Shown here piece by piece: positions 7,926-17,464 of a DNA stretch of 64,000 bases (positions within the stretch are counted from its first letter, which is position 1; every line of letters starts with the position of its first letter). Where the stretch lies: positions 248,001 through 312,000 of the forward strand of contig CP119310.1 of NCBI GenBank assembly GCA_029203185.1, read 5' to 3'. The position numbers and the translations under genes are program-made. Origin of the DNA: Candidatus Chryseobacterium colombiense. GTDB taxonomy: Bacteria; Bacteroidota; Bacteroidia; Flavobacteriales; Weeksellaceae. The notes under the pieces were generated by a model. The model was not told the DNA's origin, did no database searches, and was given only the letters and a program-made list of their open reading frames with translations.

Positions 7926-9236
7926 ATGGTAAAGAACGTAAAAACAGCGCTATCACTAGTGATAGCATTATTTCCTACGCTGTTTTTTTCGCAAGAAATA
8001 AAACAGATGACAGCGAATGAGGTGGCCGAACTCGCCGTGCAAAATCATCAGCAGCTAAAAGTCTCGGCACAGAATATCGATATTGCCAAACAGAATACTA
8101 ATGTTGCAAAACTTCAGAAACTTCCTACAATAACCGCTTCTACAAGTCAATTTTATTTAGGGGATGCAGTGGCAATCGATAAAGATTTTTCCAATTCCAC
8201 CAATATTCCGATGCCTCATTACGGAAGTTCGTATGCAGTCCAGGCTACGCAGCTGATCTTCAAAGGAGGATTAGTGAATAAATCTATTGAACTGGCCGGA
8301 CTTCGCGAGCAGCTTTCAAAATTAGATTTAGAAAAAAATAAACAGGATGTGAAATTTTTGGTGATCTCCAACTATCTGGATGTTTATAAGATATTAAATC
8401 AACATGAAGTATTTCAGAACAACAAAAGATTGGCTCAGGAAAGGTTAAAAAATATCCAGAAATTTTATCAGCAGGGAATGGTTACCCGAAATGAAGTGAT
8501 TCGTGGTGAACTGGCCATCAAAAATTTGGATCAGGGAATTTTGACTTTGGTGAATAATAAGAAAATTCTCAATTATAATTTAAGTATTGCTTTGGGATTA
8601 CCGACTGATACCGAGATTATCCCGATTGAAAGTTTAGGGAACAAAGAGGCCGGAATCGGAATGGAATATTATATAAATCTTGCCCATGAAAGCAATCCTT
8701 TAATGAAATCTGCGAAAACAAATATGGACGTTGCGGAAAAAAATATTGAAATTATAAAAACAGATAAAATGCCTACGGTTGCCGGTTTTGGAGGATATAC
8801 TTTACAAAGACCGATTACCACGAGAAATCCTGTTTTGGATATGTATTCCGGAGGTTGGCAAACAGGAGTTTCTTTAAGCTATAATATTGATAATTTATAT
8901 AAAACGAAAGAAAGAGTAAAGCTGGGAGAGCTGCAGAAAACGCAGGCGAATGATGCAATGACGTTAACACAACAGAATATTGATATGGCTGTGAATGCTG
9001 CCTATGTAAAATATCAGGAATCTATTCAACAGGCAGATATTCTGAATGATGCTAAAAAATTGGCTGAAGAAAACTATAAGATTACGGAAGCTAAATATTT
9101 GAACCAATTAGCAGTACAGGCAGAAATGATTGATGCGCAAAACCAGAAGCTTCAATCGGAGCTGGATTATGCCAATGCGGAAATCAACGTACTGTATCAA
9201 TATTACAATCTTCTGAAATCTACAGGAACTCTTTAA
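7926..9236 (+). CDS. TolC-family outer-membrane efflux protein
   Basis: 436 residues, signal peptide ending FPTLFFSQ near residue 23. It has the duplicated TolC/OEP layout of long amphipathic helices with two short beta-barrel segments (SYAVQATQLIFKGG and GGWQTGVSLSYNI). It is the outer-membrane channel of a tripartite pump. The HlyD-family adaptor starts 18 nt downstream and the MFS pump follows, so the three form one operon. Confidence 0.95.
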   Translation: MVKNVKTALSLVIALFPTLFFSQEIKQMTANEVAELAVQNHQQLKVSAQNIDIAKQNTNVAKLQKLPTITASTSQFYLGDAVAIDKDFSNSTNIPMPHYGSSYAVQATQLIFKGGLVNKSIELAGLREQLSKLDLEKNKQDVKFLVISNYLDVYKILNQHEVFQNNKRLAQERLKNIQKFYQQGMVTRNEVIRGELAIKNLDQGILTLVNNKKILNYNLSIALGLPTDTEIIPIESLGNKEAGIGMEYYINLAHESNPLMKSAKTNMDVAEKNIEIIKTDKMPTVAGFGGYTLQRPITTRNPVLDMYSGGWQTGVSLSYNIDNLYKTKERVKLGELQKTQANDAMTLTQQNIDMAVNAAYVKYQESIQQADILNDAKKLAEENYKITEAKYLNQLAVQAEMIDAQNQKLQSELDYANAEINVLYQYYNLLKSTGTL

Positions 9237-9254
9237 TTTTTAAAACTGAAAACA

Positions 9255-10376
9255 ATGGAAAACAAGGAACAAAATACTCAAAATACATCTTCAGTACCTG
9301 TACAGTCAAGTGCTGTAGCAAAAAAGAAAGAAAATAAAAAGAATAAAATCAGGGCTATCATTTCAAATGTTATTGTCTTTTTGGTGATCGGTTTGGGATT
9401 ATTCTGGCTGGTTCGTGAATATTTTCATATTGGAGATAAAACTTATACTGAAGCGGCACAAGTAGAGGAATTCATTAACCCGATCAATACCCGAGTTTCT
9501 GCTTATATCAAAGAAATAAAATTCATTGAACACCAGAAGGTTAAAAAAGGAGATACCTTGGTAATTCTTGATAACCGTGAAATTCTAACGCAACTTGGTC
9601 AGGCTGAAGCCGCTTATCAAAATGCCTTGGCTCAAAGAACGGCAACAAGCTCATCAGTAAATACGGTTTCAAACAATGTTAATGTGATGGAATCTAACAT
9701 TGCCGGCGCAAAAGCAAGACTTTGGAATGCTGAACAAAATTTGATTCGATATAAAAATCTTCTGGCTTCGGAAGCGGTGACAAGACAGCAATATGATCAG
9801 ATAAAAACTGAGTATGATGCCCAAAAGGCAGCCTATGAAACTTTGGTGAACCAAAAACAGTCTGCAAACCTTTCTACAACGGAAGTGAAAAGCAAATTAG
9901 GAATTAATGACGCCGAAATTAAGAGAACAAAGTCTGCTTTGGATATGGCGAAAATTAATTTATCATATACGGTAATTACAGCGCCTTATGATGGAGTAAT
10001 GGGAAGAAGAACGATTTCTGAAGGGCAATTGATACAACCGGGACAACAAGTGGCAACGATAGTTTTAAACGGACAAAAATGGGTAACTGCCAACTTTTTG
10101 GAAAGCCAGATGCCCAATATTAAAATCGGTGAAAAAATGATGATGACAGCGGATGCTTTGGGCGGACAAAAGTTTGAAGGGGTAGTAACTGCGATTTCCG
10201 CAGCAACGGGTTCAAGGTATTCAAATGTTCCGACAGATAATTCAACCGGAAACTTCATTAAAGTGCAGCAGAGGATTCCTGTGAGAATTGAGTTTACGGC
10301 TTCCAACAAAAAAGAAGATATTGATAAGCTGAGCGCGGGAATGAATGTGAATGTGAGTTTTGAAGGTAAAAAGTAA
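9255..10376 (+). CDS. HlyD/EmrA-family periplasmic adaptor
   Basis: 373 residues. A Ser/Lys-rich cytoplasmic tail is followed by one transmembrane helix (IISNVIVFLVIGLGLFWLV, about 35-53). The lipoyl half-motif VSAYIKEIKFIEHQKVKKGD and its partner YTVITAPYDGVMGRRTISEG flank a coiled-coil hairpin, and a C-terminal beta-barrel domain follows. EmrA-type adaptors bridge an inner-membrane MFS pump to TolC. Same operon as the neighbouring TolC and MFS genes. Confidence 0.95.
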   Translation: MENKEQNTQNTSSVPVQSSAVAKKKENKKNKIRAIISNVIVFLVIGLGLFWLVREYFHIGDKTYTEAAQVEEFINPINTRVSAYIKEIKFIEHQKVKKGDTLVILDNREILTQLGQAEAAYQNALAQRTATSSSVNTVSNNVNVMESNIAGAKARLWNAEQNLIRYKNLLASEAVTRQQYDQIKTEYDAQKAAYETLVNQKQSANLSTTEVKSKLGINDAEIKRTKSALDMAKINLSYTVITAPYDGVMGRRTISEGQLIQPGQQVATIVLNGQKWVTANFLESQMPNIKIGEKMMMTADALGGQKFEGVVTAISAATGSRYSNVPTDNSTGNFIKVQQRIPVRIEFTASNKKEDIDKLSAGMNVNVSFEGKK

Positions 10377-10460
10377 AAAGAAACAAGTAAAAAGTGAGAT
10401 TCAGTGAATTAAAAAATGTGTAAAGATTGATATGAGTTCATCATCTACGCAATACTTTAA

Positions 10461-10485
10461 TCTTTTTACCTTTTACTTGGCTCTT
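10461..10485. repeat. Short dispersed repeat (CTTGGCTCTT family), copy 1
   Basis: A 25-bp stretch ending in ACTTGGCTCTT in the gap between adaptor and MFS genes. A relative with about 22 of 25 matching positions lies at 16110-16134, directly after the VWA gene. Upstream, an AAGTAAAAAG motif at both ends of the gap makes the segment weakly self-complementary. Confidence 0.5.
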
Positions 10486-10502
10486 AGTTAAAATCTACAA
10501 AT

Positions 10503-12095
10503 ATGTATAACAAAGGATTATATAACGACTGGGTTCCGAAACCTGTACAGCTTTTACTGATTGTATTGCTTCTTGCCGTAGTGATGCCATTGGGTGGAGT
10601 TTACGTGGGAAATATCAGCTATGTAGTAAGCGGAACCGGTGCGATGACGGAATATTTCATGTGGGCGAATTATGCAACAACCATAGGAATGGGAGCGTGT
10701 ATGCCGGTTGTTCTCAGAATGAAAATGAGATTTAAGGTTAGGGATAAAATGACTGTTTTACTGGTGCTTTTGGGATTGCTGAGCTACCTCAATTCAACCA
10801 CCCTTGATCCGATGATCTTTGTGTTTTCCTCTTTATGTATCGGGTTTTTAAAAATGATGGTAACGATAGAACTGTTTTTACCATTAATGGCAATGATCGG
10901 CAACCGGGGAATGTTTTATGGTGCGTTTTATACATTTGTTTTAGTGCTCAATCAGATTTCAGGATATTATGCAGCACAGGTTTCGATTAATTATAACTGG
11001 CAACATTTTTATGTCATTATGGCGGTCGCGTGCTTTGTGCTTGCTTTGGTGCATTGGGTTTTTATGCATGATAAATACTTTGCCCTAAAAGTTCCATTAC
11101 ATTATATTGACTGGCTGAGTATATTGCTTTTCGTTTCCACATTTATGTTTTCAGCCTATGTCTTTTCATTCGGAAAACAGCAGGATTGGCTCAATTCAAA
11201 AAATATTATCAATGCAAGTATAGCAGCTTTCTCGAGTTTTGCTTTGTTAGCGATTCGTCAGCTTACTTTAAAAAGACCTTATTTATCCTTTAAAATATTC
11301 ACTAAAAATAATGTTCAGCACGGATTGTTCATGCTTTTTATGTTAGGAATGTTTTTGGGAACAACTACGATTCAGAATTCTTTTGCGGTGGGAGTTTTGG
11401 GCTATGATCAGCTGACAAATGCCAAATTGAATATATTGATGATTCCCGGGCTTATTGTAGCCGGAATAATGGCCATTATCTGGTTTAAAAAAGAAATTCC
11501 CTTGAAGATGTTTATCTTTTCCGGTTTTGCGGCCATGGTGGGATATGCGATCGTAATGTATTTTTCTATGGTGCTGGAATTCAATTATGAAAACTGGTAT
11601 TTACCGATGTTCCTGAAAGGATACGGAATGGGTTCACTTTTTATTTCCGTTTGGTTTTATACATTGGATAAGCTGGAAATGGATGATATGTTGGCTGCTA
11701 TCGGATTGGTATTGGTTTGGAGAACATTTTTGGCTGTTGGATTTTTCTCTGCGCTTTATTCATGGTTTCTGTATCATTTTCAGGTGGTTGCCATTGGTGA
11801 TCTGGCTGTTTATATGGACGGAATGACTGTTTCTCCTCAAAATGCAGCAGTAGGTTTAAAAGCAATTCAGCTCAATGCCATTATTGTAGCAATTAAAAAA
11901 ATATTCGGATATATTATTCTGGCAGGAATCGGAGTTTTAATCTATGTTTTTACGCATCATTTTGGAAAAGAACGTTTCGAATATGCAAGATTTGTTAAAA
12001 TATTAAGCGGAAAATCAGCTTTGGCGAGAAAAAGACTTCGGGAAAGAAAAAGATTGTTACATGAAATAAAAGATGCAGCAGGTCCTGCATTATAA
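10503..12095 (+). CDS. MFS multidrug transporter, EmrB/DHA2-like
   Basis: 530 residues with about 14 predicted transmembrane helices, the number typical of the DHA2 (EmrB) family, and a strongly basic cytoplasmic tail (ARKRLRERKRLLHEIK). The sequence is divergent from EmrB, but the gene order regulator-TolC-HlyD-MFS defines it as the inner-membrane pump of the tripartite system. Substrate is unknown; hydrophobic toxic compounds are the usual cargo. Confidence 0.9.
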   Translation: MYNKGLYNDWVPKPVQLLLIVLLLAVVMPLGGVYVGNISYVVSGTGAMTEYFMWANYATTIGMGACMPVVLRMKMRFKVRDKMTVLLVLLGLLSYLNSTTLDPMIFVFSSLCIGFLKMMVTIELFLPLMAMIGNRGMFYGAFYTFVLVLNQISGYYAAQVSINYNWQHFYVIMAVACFVLALVHWVFMHDKYFALKVPLHYIDWLSILLFVSTFMFSAYVFSFGKQQDWLNSKNIINASIAAFSSFALLAIRQLTLKRPYLSFKIFTKNNVQHGLFMLFMLGMFLGTTTIQNSFAVGVLGYDQLTNAKLNILMIPGLIVAGIMAIIWFKKEIPLKMFIFSGFAAMVGYAIVMYFSMVLEFNYENWYLPMFLKGYGMGSLFISVWFYTLDKLEMDDMLAAIGLVLVWRTFLAVGFFSALYSWFLYHFQVVAIGDLAVYMDGMTVSPQNAAVGLKAIQLNAIIVAIKKIFGYIILAGIGVLIYVFTHHFGKERFEYARFVKILSGKSALARKRLRERKRLLHEIKDAAGPAL

Positions 12096-12115
12096 AGATA
12101 CCTTGTTTTTCACCT

Positions 12116-12156
12116 GTAAAACTCCATTTTATTGTAAGATGGGGTTTTACTTTTTT
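12116..12156 (+). terminator. Terminator of the efflux operon
   Basis: Hairpin with arms GTAAAACTCCATTTTA and TAAGATGGGGTTTTAC (12116-12150, one G-T pair) followed by TTTTTT. Confidence 0.8.
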
Positions 12157-12271
12157 ACAGCTAAAATTTAAACAGTTATTTAATAATATGAAATTTTTCA
12201 TACTCTTTTATTTTTATTTCTTCTAAATAAAAATTATTTTTGAGCTTATTTTTAAAATTTAATTAAGAAGA

Positions 12272-14485
12272 ATGAAAAAGCATTATGTTGTTGCCGCTTT
12301 ATTGATTTCTGGAGCTGTATTTTCTCAAACGACTCCAGATTCTATAAGCTCTAGAAATATTGAGGATGTAGTTATTGTAGCTTCAAGAAAACCTACGAAA
12401 ATCTCAGAAATTCCGGGAACGGTCTGGGTGGTTCAGAAAGAGAAAATTCAGGAGCAGGTAAAGAGTGGAGTTCCCATTAAAGAAATGTTGTCTATTTTAA
12501 TTCCGAGTATGGATATTGGTCCACAGGGAAGAACCAATTACGGACAAAATATGCGTGGACGTTCTGCTTTAATCATGATTGACGGGGTCTCATTGAACAG
12601 TATCCGTACCATCAGCCGACAGCTTGATGCGATTGATCCTTTTAATATTGAAAGAATTGAGGTGCTTTCCGGTGCAAGCTCTATTTATGGAGGAAATGCA
12701 ACAGGAGGGATCATAAATATCATTACGAAAGTTCCTTCGAAAAAAGGAATTAGCGGTGAAACCGAGGTAGGAGTTCGTACCGGATTTATGGGAAGTGATG
12801 ACCATGATTTCCGTGCAGCACAATCGATTGCAGCAAAAGGAGAGAAGCTTTTTGGGAGATTAGGAGTTGCCTATCAGCAAAACGGTGGAGTTTACGGAGC
12901 AGATCAGAAACAGATTCTTACAGATATTACCCAGACAGATCTTCAATACAACCAGTCATTGGATATCTTGGCTACGGGAGGGTATAAGTTTAATAACAAT
13001 CATAAAATTACAGCTTCTGTCCAGTATTACAATTCTAAATTTAATGGAGATCGCAGCTTATATTTAGGTCAGAATCTTGCCGCTTTTACTACAAAAAATG
13101 CAAGTCTGCTGGAGATGAGAGATGGTTTTTCATCAGATAAAAATATCGGAACAGAACGGTATATGGGAACCTTAACCTATAATGGGAATAATATTTTAGG
13201 AGGTCAGGATCTATATGTGCAGTTGGCAACAAGAGGTGAGAAATTAGGTTTTTATCCGTTTCCTGGAACCGTAAAGTTACCAGCAACGACTTCCTATATG
13301 TCTTCTTCACAGCAAAATACTTTTTATTCGGGATTAAAAGCCTTGCTATCAAAATCATGGAGAGGACTGAATGTAACCTATGGAGTGGACATAGATATTG
13401 AGAAGTTTGAAGGAAATCAATCCGTATATGATATTGCTAAAACAATGTCGAGTGGTGGATTAATTAATGAAACCCAATACAGTCTGGGAAGGTATCCAAC
13501 CAACCATTCGGAAAGCTATGCAGGATATGTTCAGGCGAAATACAATATTCTTCCAAAATTACAGCTTAATGGAGGAGTAAGATACCAGAATATGAATGTA
13601 AAAGTAGACGATTTCATTGGATCACAACAGCAAACTCTGGTTGCTATGGGATACGGAACATCTGCTTCTGCCATTCCGGGAGGAAAAAGTTCTTATAATG
13701 TGACTCTTGCCAATGCAGGATTGCTGTACCGGTTTAACGAACAGCATCAGGTTTGGGGAACTTTCTCACAAGGAGTAAGTTTGGCAGACCCTTCAAAATA
13801 CTACGGAATTGGAGTGTATGCTCTTAATGCAGGCACAGGAAACTGGGATGTCACTTCGAGTATCAACGTAAAAGAGCAACCTTTACAGGCGATTAAAACC
13901 AATCAGTTTGAAGTGGGGTACCGTATCAGTAAAGGTGGATTGAGAGGTCAGATTGCCGGATTCTTAAGCACTTCTGATAAAAATATTACGGTAGACAGAA
14001 CTACTTTCCAGATTTTGGTGAATGACCTGAAATTAAGAAATATGGGAATTGAAGCTGAGGTTTTATACAGCATGAATAACGGAGTATATTTCGGAGCCAG
14101 CGGATTGCTGATCCAATCTCAGGTAGATAACAAAGGCGAATGGCAAAAGCAGGAAATTTACAATGCTTCTCCATCAAAATTGGTGACCTATATTGGTTAT
14201 AATATCGAAAACTGGTCATTCAGATTCCAGTCTCTGCAAAATTTCAAGCTGAGGGATGATATTAATAATGAGATTGACGGCTATAATACATCCGATTTGA
14301 TGGCAGGTTACCGATTCAGTTGCGGAAAATTTAATTTAGGAATTCAGAATATCTTCAATACAGATTATCAGACAATCTGGAGCAAGCGTTCCCAGGTGTT
14401 ATATTCTTCATACGGACTTCCTGAATTGTTCAACTATAAAGGAAGAGGAAGAACATATAATCTTTCCTATACTTTTGAATTTTAA
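12272..14485 (+). CDS. TonB-dependent siderophore receptor, IutA-like
   Basis: 737 residues with a signal peptide (ending GAVFSQ), a TonB box (IEDVVIVASRKPTK) and a plug domain at about 45-155. The segment QGRTNYGQNMRGRSALIMID followed by DSIDPFN-like and YGGNATGGIINIITK motifs closely resembles the plug of the aerobactin receptor IutA. The rest is a beta-barrel ending in an aromatic terminal residue (YNLSYTFEF). It probably imports a ferric hydroxamate siderophore through the outer membrane. No siderophore biosynthesis or ABC genes lie nearby, so a xenosiderophore role is possible. Confidence 0.88.
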   Translation: MKKHYVVAALLISGAVFSQTTPDSISSRNIEDVVIVASRKPTKISEIPGTVWVVQKEKIQEQVKSGVPIKEMLSILIPSMDIGPQGRTNYGQNMRGRSALIMIDGVSLNSIRTISRQLDAIDPFNIERIEVLSGASSIYGGNATGGIINIITKVPSKKGISGETEVGVRTGFMGSDDHDFRAAQSIAAKGEKLFGRLGVAYQQNGGVYGADQKQILTDITQTDLQYNQSLDILATGGYKFNNNHKITASVQYYNSKFNGDRSLYLGQNLAAFTTKNASLLEMRDGFSSDKNIGTERYMGTLTYNGNNILGGQDLYVQLATRGEKLGFYPFPGTVKLPATTSYMSSSQQNTFYSGLKALLSKSWRGLNVTYGVDIDIEKFEGNQSVYDIAKTMSSGGLINETQYSLGRYPTNHSESYAGYVQAKYNILPKLQLNGGVRYQNMNVKVDDFIGSQQQTLVAMGYGTSASAIPGGKSSYNVTLANAGLLYRFNEQHQVWGTFSQGVSLADPSKYYGIGVYALNAGTGNWDVTSSINVKEQPLQAIKTNQFEVGYRISKGGLRGQIAGFLSTSDKNITVDRTTFQILVNDLKLRNMGIEAEVLYSMNNGVYFGASGLLIQSQVDNKGEWQKQEIYNASPSKLVTYIGYNIENWSFRFQSLQNFKLRDDINNEIDGYNTSDLMAGYRFSCGKFNLGIQNIFNTDYQTIWSKRSQVLYSSYGLPELFNYKGRGRTYNLSYTFEF

Positions 14486-14500
14486 TTCTATATAAAATAA

Positions 14501-14537
14501 AAAACAGACTTCTTTACCGGGAAGTCTGTTTTTTTTT
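14501..14537. terminator. Bidirectional terminator between receptor and AAA ATPase genes
   Basis: Perfect 9-bp stem ACAGACTTC / GAAGTCTGT (14504-14512, 14521-14529) with A-run on the left and T-run on the right, lying between convergent genes. Confidence 0.85.
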
Positions 14538-14555
14538 GAGTTGATCATGTAATTT

Positions 14556-16010
14556 TTAATTACGAAAATACTGTCTTACATCCGCTGAATCAAAGGTGTA
14601 ATCTGCCTGATTTTCTGATTTGTCTAATTTTTTGCTGATCGTTAAAGCCCATAAAACAACTTCTTTGCAGAAGTTTTGATCTTCTTTACTCAATTCAGAG
14701 GCGTTTTCTTCAACAACTGTTGTAAGTGGTTGTATCTTATTCAGTTTAGCATAGAATTCCTTATCCGTATCTGCATAATTTAGCTCCAGCTGATTCTTAG
14801 AAAACCATTGAATCAAGTCTGTGTATGGAGTTTTAATGCCCTCTTTTTCCAATTTTGAAATACGCGGGAAAATATCCTCAAACAACCTCATAATAGCCTG
14901 ATCGATCAGAATTTTAGCGACATGATCTGCACCTTCCTGTTCTCCTTCATATACCAGTTCTATTTTTCCGGTAATGGAAGGAATAATAGACATGAAATCT
15001 AAAAGACGGACGCCTGTTTTTTCTGAACCGGTTTCCAAAAGACGTAATTTAGCTGCTGCAAAAAGATTTTCCATAGCACTGATCGTCAGTCTTGCACTCA
15101 CTCCGCTTTTTGCATCTACATATTCACTGTCTCTGGCCACAAAAGCGACTTCTTCCAAAAGATTTTTTGCCAAATTGGAGATCTGAATTTTGTCCCGGTC
15201 TTCTGAAGAAATTAAAGCTTCCTGTTCAGTAATTTGTTTGGCAAGCTCAACAGTTTTCGGATAATGAGTGAAGATTTGAGAACCGATTCTGTCTTTTAAA
15301 GGTGTTACAATGCTTCCTCTGTTAGTATAATCTTCAGGGTTTGCAGTAAATACAAACTGAATATCCAAAGGCATTCTCAACTGAAAACCTCTGATCTGAA
15401 TATCTCCTTCCTGTAAAATATTAAACAAAGAAACCTGAATTCTGGCCTGCAGATCGGGTAATTCATTCAAGACAAAAATCGAGCGGTTGGCTCTTGGAAT
15501 CATTCCATAATGCAAAACTCTTTCGTCAGAATAAGGTAATTTTAAAGTCGCTGCTTTAATAGGATCGATGTCTCCAATTAAATCTGCAATATTTACATCA
15601 GGAGTTGCCAGTTTTTCAAAAAACCGGTCTGAACGGTGAACCCATGAAATCGGTGTTTCATCACCAAGTTCCGCAATCAGGTGTCTCGCATATTTTGAAA
15701 TCGGCTGAAACGGACTGTCGTTAATTTCAGAACCTTTTACTATCGGCATATATTCATCCAGAAGATTTACCATGCTTCTGGCAATTCTTGTTTTTGCCTG
15801 TCCGCGCAATCCCAAAAGATTAATGTGATGACCTGCCAGAATTGCTTTTTTCAATTGCGGAATCACGGTGTCTTCATAGCCGTAAAGTCCTTCAAAAACA
15901 GGTTCTTTTGCTTTGATTTTAGCAATTAAATTAGCCTGAATTTCCTGATTGATGGTTCTGTCTATATATCCTGATTTTTTTAGTTCTTTAAATGTTGTAT
16001 CTTTTTTCAT
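14556..16010 (-). CDS. MoxR-type AAA+ ATPase (magnesium-chelatase ChlI-like)
   Basis: 484 residues. A helical N-terminus precedes the AAA+ core with Walker A GLRGQAKTR (67-75), Walker B-like SIFVLNELPDL and sensor region FVFTANPEDYTNRG. The C-terminal lid is long. Annotations often say magnesium chelatase, but there are no tetrapyrrole genes here; the paired VWA gene upstream in the same direction indicates a MoxR/VWA chaperone-like module that remodels or activates a client protein. The client is not identifiable from the window. Confidence 0.88.
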   Translation of the reverse strand: MKKDTTFKELKKSGYIDRTINQEIQANLIAKIKAKEPVFEGLYGYEDTVIPQLKKAILAGHHINLLGLRGQAKTRIARSMVNLLDEYMPIVKGSEINDSPFQPISKYARHLIAELGDETPISWVHRSDRFFEKLATPDVNIADLIGDIDPIKAATLKLPYSDERVLHYGMIPRANRSIFVLNELPDLQARIQVSLFNILQEGDIQIRGFQLRMPLDIQFVFTANPEDYTNRGSIVTPLKDRIGSQIFTHYPKTVELAKQITEQEALISSEDRDKIQISNLAKNLLEEVAFVARDSEYVDAKSGVSARLTISAMENLFAAAKLRLLETGSEKTGVRLLDFMSIIPSITGKIELVYEGEQEGADHVAKILIDQAIMRLFEDIFPRISKLEKEGIKTPYTDLIQWFSKNQLELNYADTDKEFYAKLNKIQPLTTVVEENASELSKEDQNFCKEVVLWALTISKKLDKSENQADYTFDSADVRQYFRN

Positions 16011-16109
16011 TTGTTTAATGATATAATGTTTTATATAGCAGTATTAATTAACGTCCTAATTAGATTTAACTAACTGTTTATTTTGGTTTGTAAAGACGAT
16101 TAACTTTTA

Positions 16110-16134
16110 TCTTTTTCCTTTTTCCTTGGCTCTT
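16110..16134. repeat. Short dispersed repeat (CTTGGCTCTT family), copy 2
   Basis: 25 bp directly abutting the stop codon of the VWA gene at 16135; matches 10461-10485 in about 22 of 25 positions. Confidence 0.5.
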
Positions 16135-17274
16135 TTAAATCCTTTTAATTCTATTCTTTTCGTAATCTTCAAAAATCATCTGTCCTAATCCAGAAAGTCC
16201 TGTAAGGAAAGCTTTTCCTTTGTTTTGAGCGGTAAAGATCTCAACAAATTTTCGGAGATAAGGATCCTGTGCAATCATAAAGGTAGTGATCGGAATTTTC
16301 AGTTTTCTTGCCTGTGCTGCTTTATGAAGACATTCGGAAACAATTCTTTCATCGAGTCCTACGCTGTTCATATAGTATTCCCCATTCGGTAATTTTAGGC
16401 AGCTTGGTTTTCCGTCGGTAATCACGAAGATTTGCTTGTTGGTGTTTCTTTTTCTTCTAAGAATATCCATTGCCAATTCCAATCCGGCTACCGTATTCGT
16501 ATGATAAGGTCCAACCTGTAAATAGGGAAGGTCTTTAATTTTAATTGGCCATGCTTCATTTCCGAAAACAATAATATCAATGGAATCTTTTGGATATTTT
16601 CGTTTAATTAATTCCACCAAAGCCATAGCGACTTTTTTCGCAGGAGTAATCCGGTCTTCACCATACAGAATCATGGAATGACTGATGTCTATCATCAAAA
16701 CCGTGCTCATCTGAGCTTTATGTTTAGTTTCTTCTACGATGAGGTCGTCTTCTGTCATTCTGAGATCGGAAATCCCGTTGTTGATCTGAGCGTTTTTCAG
16801 GCTTTCAGTCATATTTACTGCTGATAAATCATCTCCGTATTGGAAATTCCGGTTTTCTCCGTCACGTTCATCCCCGATTCCCGTTTTGTTAGTACGGTGA
16901 TTTCCTACACCACTTTTCTGGAGTTTTCCGAAAATCTGATCCAGGGCATATTCACGAAGAGCAGCTTCCAGCTTGGCAGTCAGTACATTTTTACCTTCTC
17001 CGGTTCCGGAATTGCCGTCTTCAGGATCTTCCGCTTTGATATAGCCACGTTTTTTGAGATCTTCTTCAAAATCTTCACGGGTATATTCATCATCGAAAAT
17101 ATTGTATTCTCTGTCGAGCATATCGAGCCATTCAAAAGCTTCCTCAAGATCGCCGGAAGTGTGGATGAGCAAATCTCTGAATACATCGAAAACCCTGTCG
17201 AAATTGGAAATTTCCTCCGGAACATGCTTACTGAAAGTAAAACCCTGATGAACATTAAAACTTTTATTTGTCAT
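16135..17274 (-). CDS. VWA domain protein, partner of the MoxR-type ATPase
   Basis: 379 residues. The N-terminal 180 residues are acidic and helical (FEEDLKKRGYIKAEDPED), followed by a von Willebrand A domain with an intact MIDAS: DISHS at 196-200, a Thr in GPYHTNT, and Asp in VITDGKPS. VWA proteins of this type bind metal and present a client to the MoxR ATPase encoded 124 nt downstream. No signal peptide is visible, so the complex is cytoplasmic. Encoded upstream of the ATPase on the minus strand; probably one operon. Confidence 0.88.
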   Translation of the reverse strand: MTNKSFNVHQGFTFSKHVPEEISNFDRVFDVFRDLLIHTSGDLEEAFEWLDMLDREYNIFDDEYTREDFEEDLKKRGYIKAEDPEDGNSGTGEGKNVLTAKLEAALREYALDQIFGKLQKSGVGNHRTNKTGIGDERDGENRNFQYGDDLSAVNMTESLKNAQINNGISDLRMTEDDLIVEETKHKAQMSTVLMIDISHSMILYGEDRITPAKKVAMALVELIKRKYPKDSIDIIVFGNEAWPIKIKDLPYLQVGPYHTNTVAGLELAMDILRRKRNTNKQIFVITDGKPSCLKLPNGEYYMNSVGLDERIVSECLHKAAQARKLKIPITTFMIAQDPYLRKFVEIFTAQNKGKAFLTGLSGLGQMIFEDYEKNRIKRI

Positions 17275-17439
17275 GAGGTTGTTCTTGTATTTAAAAGATA
17301 CAAGTTAGGAAAATATTATAAGAAGAATAGTGCCTGGAAAATAGAAAATGTTAATGATGCTTATAAAACATTTAAAATGATTTTAAGAGAAATAATATTT
17401 CATTTAAGAATATATTTTTCGTTTCTTTTCGGAACGCAG

Positions 17440-17447
17440 TATCTTTG
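17440..17447 (+). promoter_or_regulatory. -7 box upstream of the methyltransferase
   Basis: TATCTTTG, 17 nt before ATG 17465. No good TTG is seen at the -33 position, so this is a partial match. Confidence 0.5.
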
Positions 17448-17464
17448 CAACCATATTTACAGCT

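Noticed and set aside
14556..16010. Magnesium chelatase subunit for chlorophyll-type synthesis
   Set aside because: Only the AAA/VWA folds are shared; no ChlH-type or tetrapyrrole genes nearby, so a MoxR/VWA module is more plausible.
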